A stretch of DNA of 7,702 bases from Clostridiales bacterium (GTDB lineage Bacteria > Bacillota > Clostridia > Oscillospirales > Oscillospiraceae): the NCBI GenBank assembly GCA_019418025.1, contig DYCR01000015.1:1-7702 (forward strand), in the 5' to 3' direction. The stretch's first letter is position 1. Each line of letters starts with the position of its first letter. The notes under the pieces are model-generated. The model had not been told where the DNA came from. It ran no database searches and saw nothing but the letters and a program-made list of their open reading frames with translations. Position numbers and translations under genes: made by a program. Positions 5,254-7,702 of this stretch are shown one piece after another.

Positions 5254-6723
5254 ATGGAAAAAAGGCCAAATATTGTATTCATCCTCACCGATGATCAAGG
5301 GGCGTGGGCGATGCACTGCGCCGGAAATGACGAGATCCGCACCCCCAATCTGGATCGGATCGCCGCAAACGGCATGCGGTTTGACCATTTCTTCTGCGCA
5401 TCACCTGTCTGCTCTCCGGCTCGGGCCTCGCTCCTGACCGGGACCATCCCCTCTGCCCACGGTGTCCTTGACTGGCTGCGGGGCGGCAATCTGGACGCAG
5501 AGCGTTTTGCCGCTCAAGGCGCTGAGGATACTTACGGCGGTTACGTAGATGAACACAAGCCCATCCAGTATCTGGCCGGAAAGCTGACTTATACCGACGT
5601 GCTGACACAGAACGGCTACACCTGCGCCCTTAGCGGTAAGTGGCACTTGGGAGACAGCATCAACCCGCAGCACGGCTTCAAATACTGGTACACCATCGGA
5701 CGGGGTGGATGCTGCTATTATCACCCGGATATCGTGGAAAACGGGGATGTTCAGCTGATGCACGGACATTACGTGACCGACCTGATCACAGATAAGGCGT
5801 TGGAGTTTATGGACGAGCTGTCCCAGAAGGCAGAGCCCTTCTATTTAAGCGTCCATTACACCGCACCTCATGGCCCTTGGGGGCCGGAGCATCATCCCAA
5901 GGAATTTCTGGATATGTACGAGGATTGTCCCTTTGACAGTGTGCCGGACGTGCCGGATCACCCGGGAGCGACCTGCGGCCCCGTCTACGGAACACCAAAG
6001 AGAAAAACCAATTTACGAGGGTATTATGCCGCCGTCACGGCTATGGATCACGGTGTGGGCAGGCTTCTGGATCGACTGGAAGAAAAGGGAATCGCTGAGG
6101 ACACCATTGTTATTTTTGCATCCGATAATGGCATGAACATGGGCCACCACGGCATTTGGGGAAAGGGAAACGGCACTCGGCCCATGAATATGTATGACAC
6201 CTCCGTCAAGGTCCCCTTCCTGATCTCCTATCCCAAGGAGATCCCCTGCGGAAGGGTGTGCGACCGGATGGTCAGCGCCTATGATTTCTTCCCGACGCTG
6301 TTGGATTTTCTGGGCCTTGGCATGGAGCAGGTGCAGAACTTGCCGGGCAGGAGCTTTGCCGATGCATTGCGGGGCGGAGATGAAGAGGAGAACGAGCAGA
6401 GCATCGTGATATTCGATGAATACGGCCCCGTGCGGATGATTCGTTCCCGGCGATACAAATATGTCCATGTCTATCCCTACGGGCCGGACGAGTTCTACGA
6501 TTTACAGCAGGACCCCAACGAGGAACACAACCTGATTCAGGACCCGAATTATGAGAAGCAGATCGTCATCATGCGGCGGGACATGGAGCGATGGTTCAAC
6601 CGATATGTTGACCCTGACGTGGACGGCTCCAGAGAGGGCGTTACCGGCTCAGGGCAGCTTTGCTCTGCCGGTGTCTACGCTCAGAGATTGGTTAAATATG
6701 CCAAACCGGGAATCAACGGCTGA
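5254..6723 (+). CDS. Cys-type (formylglycine-dependent) sulfatase, predicted cytoplasmic
   Basis: This 489-residue alkaline-phosphatase-superfamily enzyme would hydrolyse a sulfate ester. The substrate cannot be told from sequence. Metal-binding Asp13-Asp14 lie in FILTDDQG. The active-site signature PVCSPARASLLTG (51-63) places the residue converted to formylglycine at Cys53, with Arg57 in place. Signature II GYTCALSGKWHLG (121-133) supplies Lys129 and His131. His206 is in APHGPWG, Asp291-Asn292 in FASDNGMNMGHHG, and Lys304 follows. The C-terminal region has the usual RSRRYKYVHVY and DLQQDPNEEHNL sulfatase pattern. The length is normal. It begins MEKRPNIVF with no signal peptide, so it probably acts inside the cell on an imported sulfated compound. 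Activation needs a maturase; in anaerobes this is usually a radical-SAM anSME, and none is in this window. CGGAGG (5238-5243) is 10 bases before the start. A phosphonate monoester hydrolase of the same fold is a less likely alternative. Confidence 0.93.
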   Translation: MEKRPNIVFILTDDQGAWAMHCAGNDEIRTPNLDRIAANGMRFDHFFCASPVCSPARASLLTGTIPSAHGVLDWLRGGNLDAERFAAQGAEDTYGGYVDEHKPIQYLAGKLTYTDVLTQNGYTCALSGKWHLGDSINPQHGFKYWYTIGRGGCCYYHPDIVENGDVQLMHGHYVTDLITDKALEFMDELSQKAEPFYLSVHYTAPHGPWGPEHHPKEFLDMYEDCPFDSVPDVPDHPGATCGPVYGTPKRKTNLRGYYAAVTAMDHGVGRLLDRLEEKGIAEDTIVIFASDNGMNMGHHGIWGKGNGTRPMNMYDTSVKVPFLISYPKEIPCGRVCDRMVSAYDFFPTLLDFLGLGMEQVQNLPGRSFADALRGGDEEENEQSIVIFDEYGPVRMIRSRRYKYVHVYPYGPDEFYDLQQDPNEEHNLIQDPNYEKQIVIMRRDMERWFNRYVDPDVDGSREGVTGSGQLCSAGVYAQRLVKYAKPGING

Positions 6724-6740
6724 GAACCTTTGCAGGGTGC

Positions 6741-6777
6741 AAAAAAACGGGCAATCTCTTTTGGAGATTGTCCGTTT
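6741..6777 (-). terminator. Terminator of the minus-strand glutamate dehydrogenase gene
   Basis: The arms 6745-6758 (AAACGGGCAATCTC) and 6764-6777 (GAGATTGTCCGTTT) form a 14-bp stem with a 5-base loop. The A run at 6741-6747 is a seven-base T run at the end of the hairpin when read on the minus strand, 39 bases past that gene's stop. On the plus strand the stem has a G-U pair and only three T, so it may serve the convergent sulfatase gene weakly as well. Confidence 0.8.
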
Positions 6778-6815
6778 CAGCGTATATGGGTGGGAAAAAG
6801 GAAAAAGAGGGGGAA

Positions 6816-7702
6816 TCAAAATGCGTCGCCCTGCCAAATCATGGCGTCTGCCACCTTGAGGAAGCCTGCAATGTTTGCGCCCACTACCAGATTGCCCGGC
6901 TGATCCACAGCCTCGGCGGCGGAGGAAGCGGATTCGTAGATGTTTTTCATGATCTGACGCAGCTTCTCGTCAACCTCTTCAAAGGTCCAGCTCAGGCGCT
7001 GGCTGTTCTGGCTCATTTCCAAGCCGGAGGTTGCCACGCCGCCTGCATTGGCGGCCTTGGCGGGGCCAAAGGGAATGTTTGCCGCCTGAAAGGCGTTGAT
7101 TGCCTCGGTGGTGCAGGGCATGTTTGCGCCCTCAGCGACATACTGCACACCGTTTGCGATCAACAGAAGTGCATCCTCCTGATCCAGTTCGTTCTGTGTC
7201 GCACAAGGCAGAGCAATGTCGCACTTCACGCTCCAGATTCCCTTGCACCCGGGTGTAAAGACTGCCGTGGGCACAAAGTCGAGATAGGTGCTGATCCTTG
7301 CTCGGTTGACCTCCTTGATCTGACGGATGATGTTATAGTCGATACCGTTGGGATCGTAGATATAGCCGGAGGAGTCGCTCATGGCCACGACCTTTCCGCC
7401 AAGCTCAGTGGCCTTCTGATTGGCATAGGTTGCCACGTTTCCGGAACCGGAGATGACCACGGTCTTTCCGGCGAAGGAGTCTCCGGCAGAGCTGAGCATC
7501 TGCTCGGTGAAATAGCACAGTCCGAAGCCGGTGGCCTGCGTGCGGGCAAGGCTGCCGCCGTAGGACAGTCCCTTTCCGGTCAGCACACCGGTAAATTCGT
7601 TTCGGATCTTACGGTACTGGCCGAACATATAGCCGATCTCCCGGGCCCCTGTACCGATGTCTCCGGCAGGAACGTCGGTATCCGCACCGATGTGGCGGTA
7701 AA
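6816..7702 (-). CDS. gdhA: NADP-type glutamate dehydrogenase, C-terminal part (runs off the right edge)
   Basis: The visible 294 residues are the C-terminal two thirds of a hexameric glutamate dehydrogenase (usual length about 445-450). This enzyme interconverts 2-oxoglutarate plus ammonium and glutamate in the cytoplasm. The first visible residues, YRHIGADTDVPAGDIG, belong to the substrate domain, and the Asp of PAGD is the expected catalytic acid (bases 7659-7661). REIGYMFGQYRKI and GGSLARTQATGFG follow. The dinucleotide fold has GSGNVATYA and then VVAMSDSSGYIYD. The Ser-rich S-D-S-S segment after the second strand resembles E. coli-type NADP enzymes, hence the cofactor call, which is an inference. 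The end, ANIAGFLKVADAMIWQG, is typical. Stop is TGA (minus strand) at 6818-6816; an in-frame ATG at 7628 is internal, not the start. It is convergent with the sulfatase gene. Confidence 0.95.
   Translation of the reverse strand, partial: YRHIGADTDVPAGDIGTGAREIGYMFGQYRKIRNEFTGVLTGKGLSYGGSLARTQATGFGLCYFTEQMLSSAGDSFAGKTVVISGSGNVATYANQKATELGGKVVAMSDSSGYIYDPNGIDYNIIRQIKEVNRARISTYLDFVPTAVFTPGCKGIWSVKCDIALPCATQNELDQEDALLLIANGVQYVAEGANMPCTTEAINAFQAANIPFGPAKAANAGGVATSGLEMSQNSQRLSWTFEEVDEKLRQIMKNIYESASSAAEAVDQPGNLVVGANIAGFLKVADAMIWQGDAF

Noticed and set aside
6551..6859. A 102-codon plus-strand frame overlapping the sulfatase end and extending into the glutamate dehydrogenase gene
   Set aside because: It runs through the terminator hairpin and overlaps two well supported genes. 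It has no family resemblance.

Overview
The window looks like chromosomal DNA from an anaerobic Firmicute, probably a gut-type Clostridia (Lachnospiraceae or Oscillospiraceae-like). The reasons are the moderate GC coding regions with strong AGGAGG-type ribosome binding sites, canonical sigma-A promoter shapes, a C39-peptidase ABC exporter, a Cys-type sulfatase and an NADP-type glutamate dehydrogenase. The species cannot be named from the sequence alone.

Layout. Positions 1-131 hold the end of an unidentified upstream unit closed by an intrinsic terminator. An AT-rich stretch (about 132-262) carries a good sigma-A promoter and a strong ribosome binding site for a 51-codon gene at 263-418. This gene encodes a double-glycine-leader peptide with a small, Gly/Ala-rich, cysteine-free, cationic core: a probable unmodified class II bacteriocin or bacteriocin-like secreted peptide. 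A 235-base untranslated spacer follows and folds into four consecutive hairpins. Seven G-U pairs in the two central stems are favourable only in the plus-strand RNA. Next come a peptidase-containing ABC transporter (654-2819), its HlyD/LcnD-like membrane fusion partner (2816-4264, start and stop codons overlapping) and an unrecognised membrane-anchored protein (4281-4973). A strong terminator at 4990-5038 ends the unit.

The first half therefore reads as a compact peptide maturation and export operon: precursor, C39 leader peptidase/exporter, accessory protein, and a fourth protein of unknown role (possibly immunity or accessory). No modification enzyme, sensor kinase, response regulator or recognised immunity protein is visible in the window.

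The second half is a separate neighbourhood. A predicted cytoplasmic Cys-type sulfatase (5254-6723) has its own candidate promoter. It converges on the 3' part of a glutamate dehydrogenase gene on the minus strand (6816 to the right edge), whose intrinsic terminator lies between the two genes. Nothing links these two genes functionally to the peptide operon.

The item most worth attention is the unlisted 51-residue precursor together with the structured RNA spacer and the uncharacterised fourth gene.
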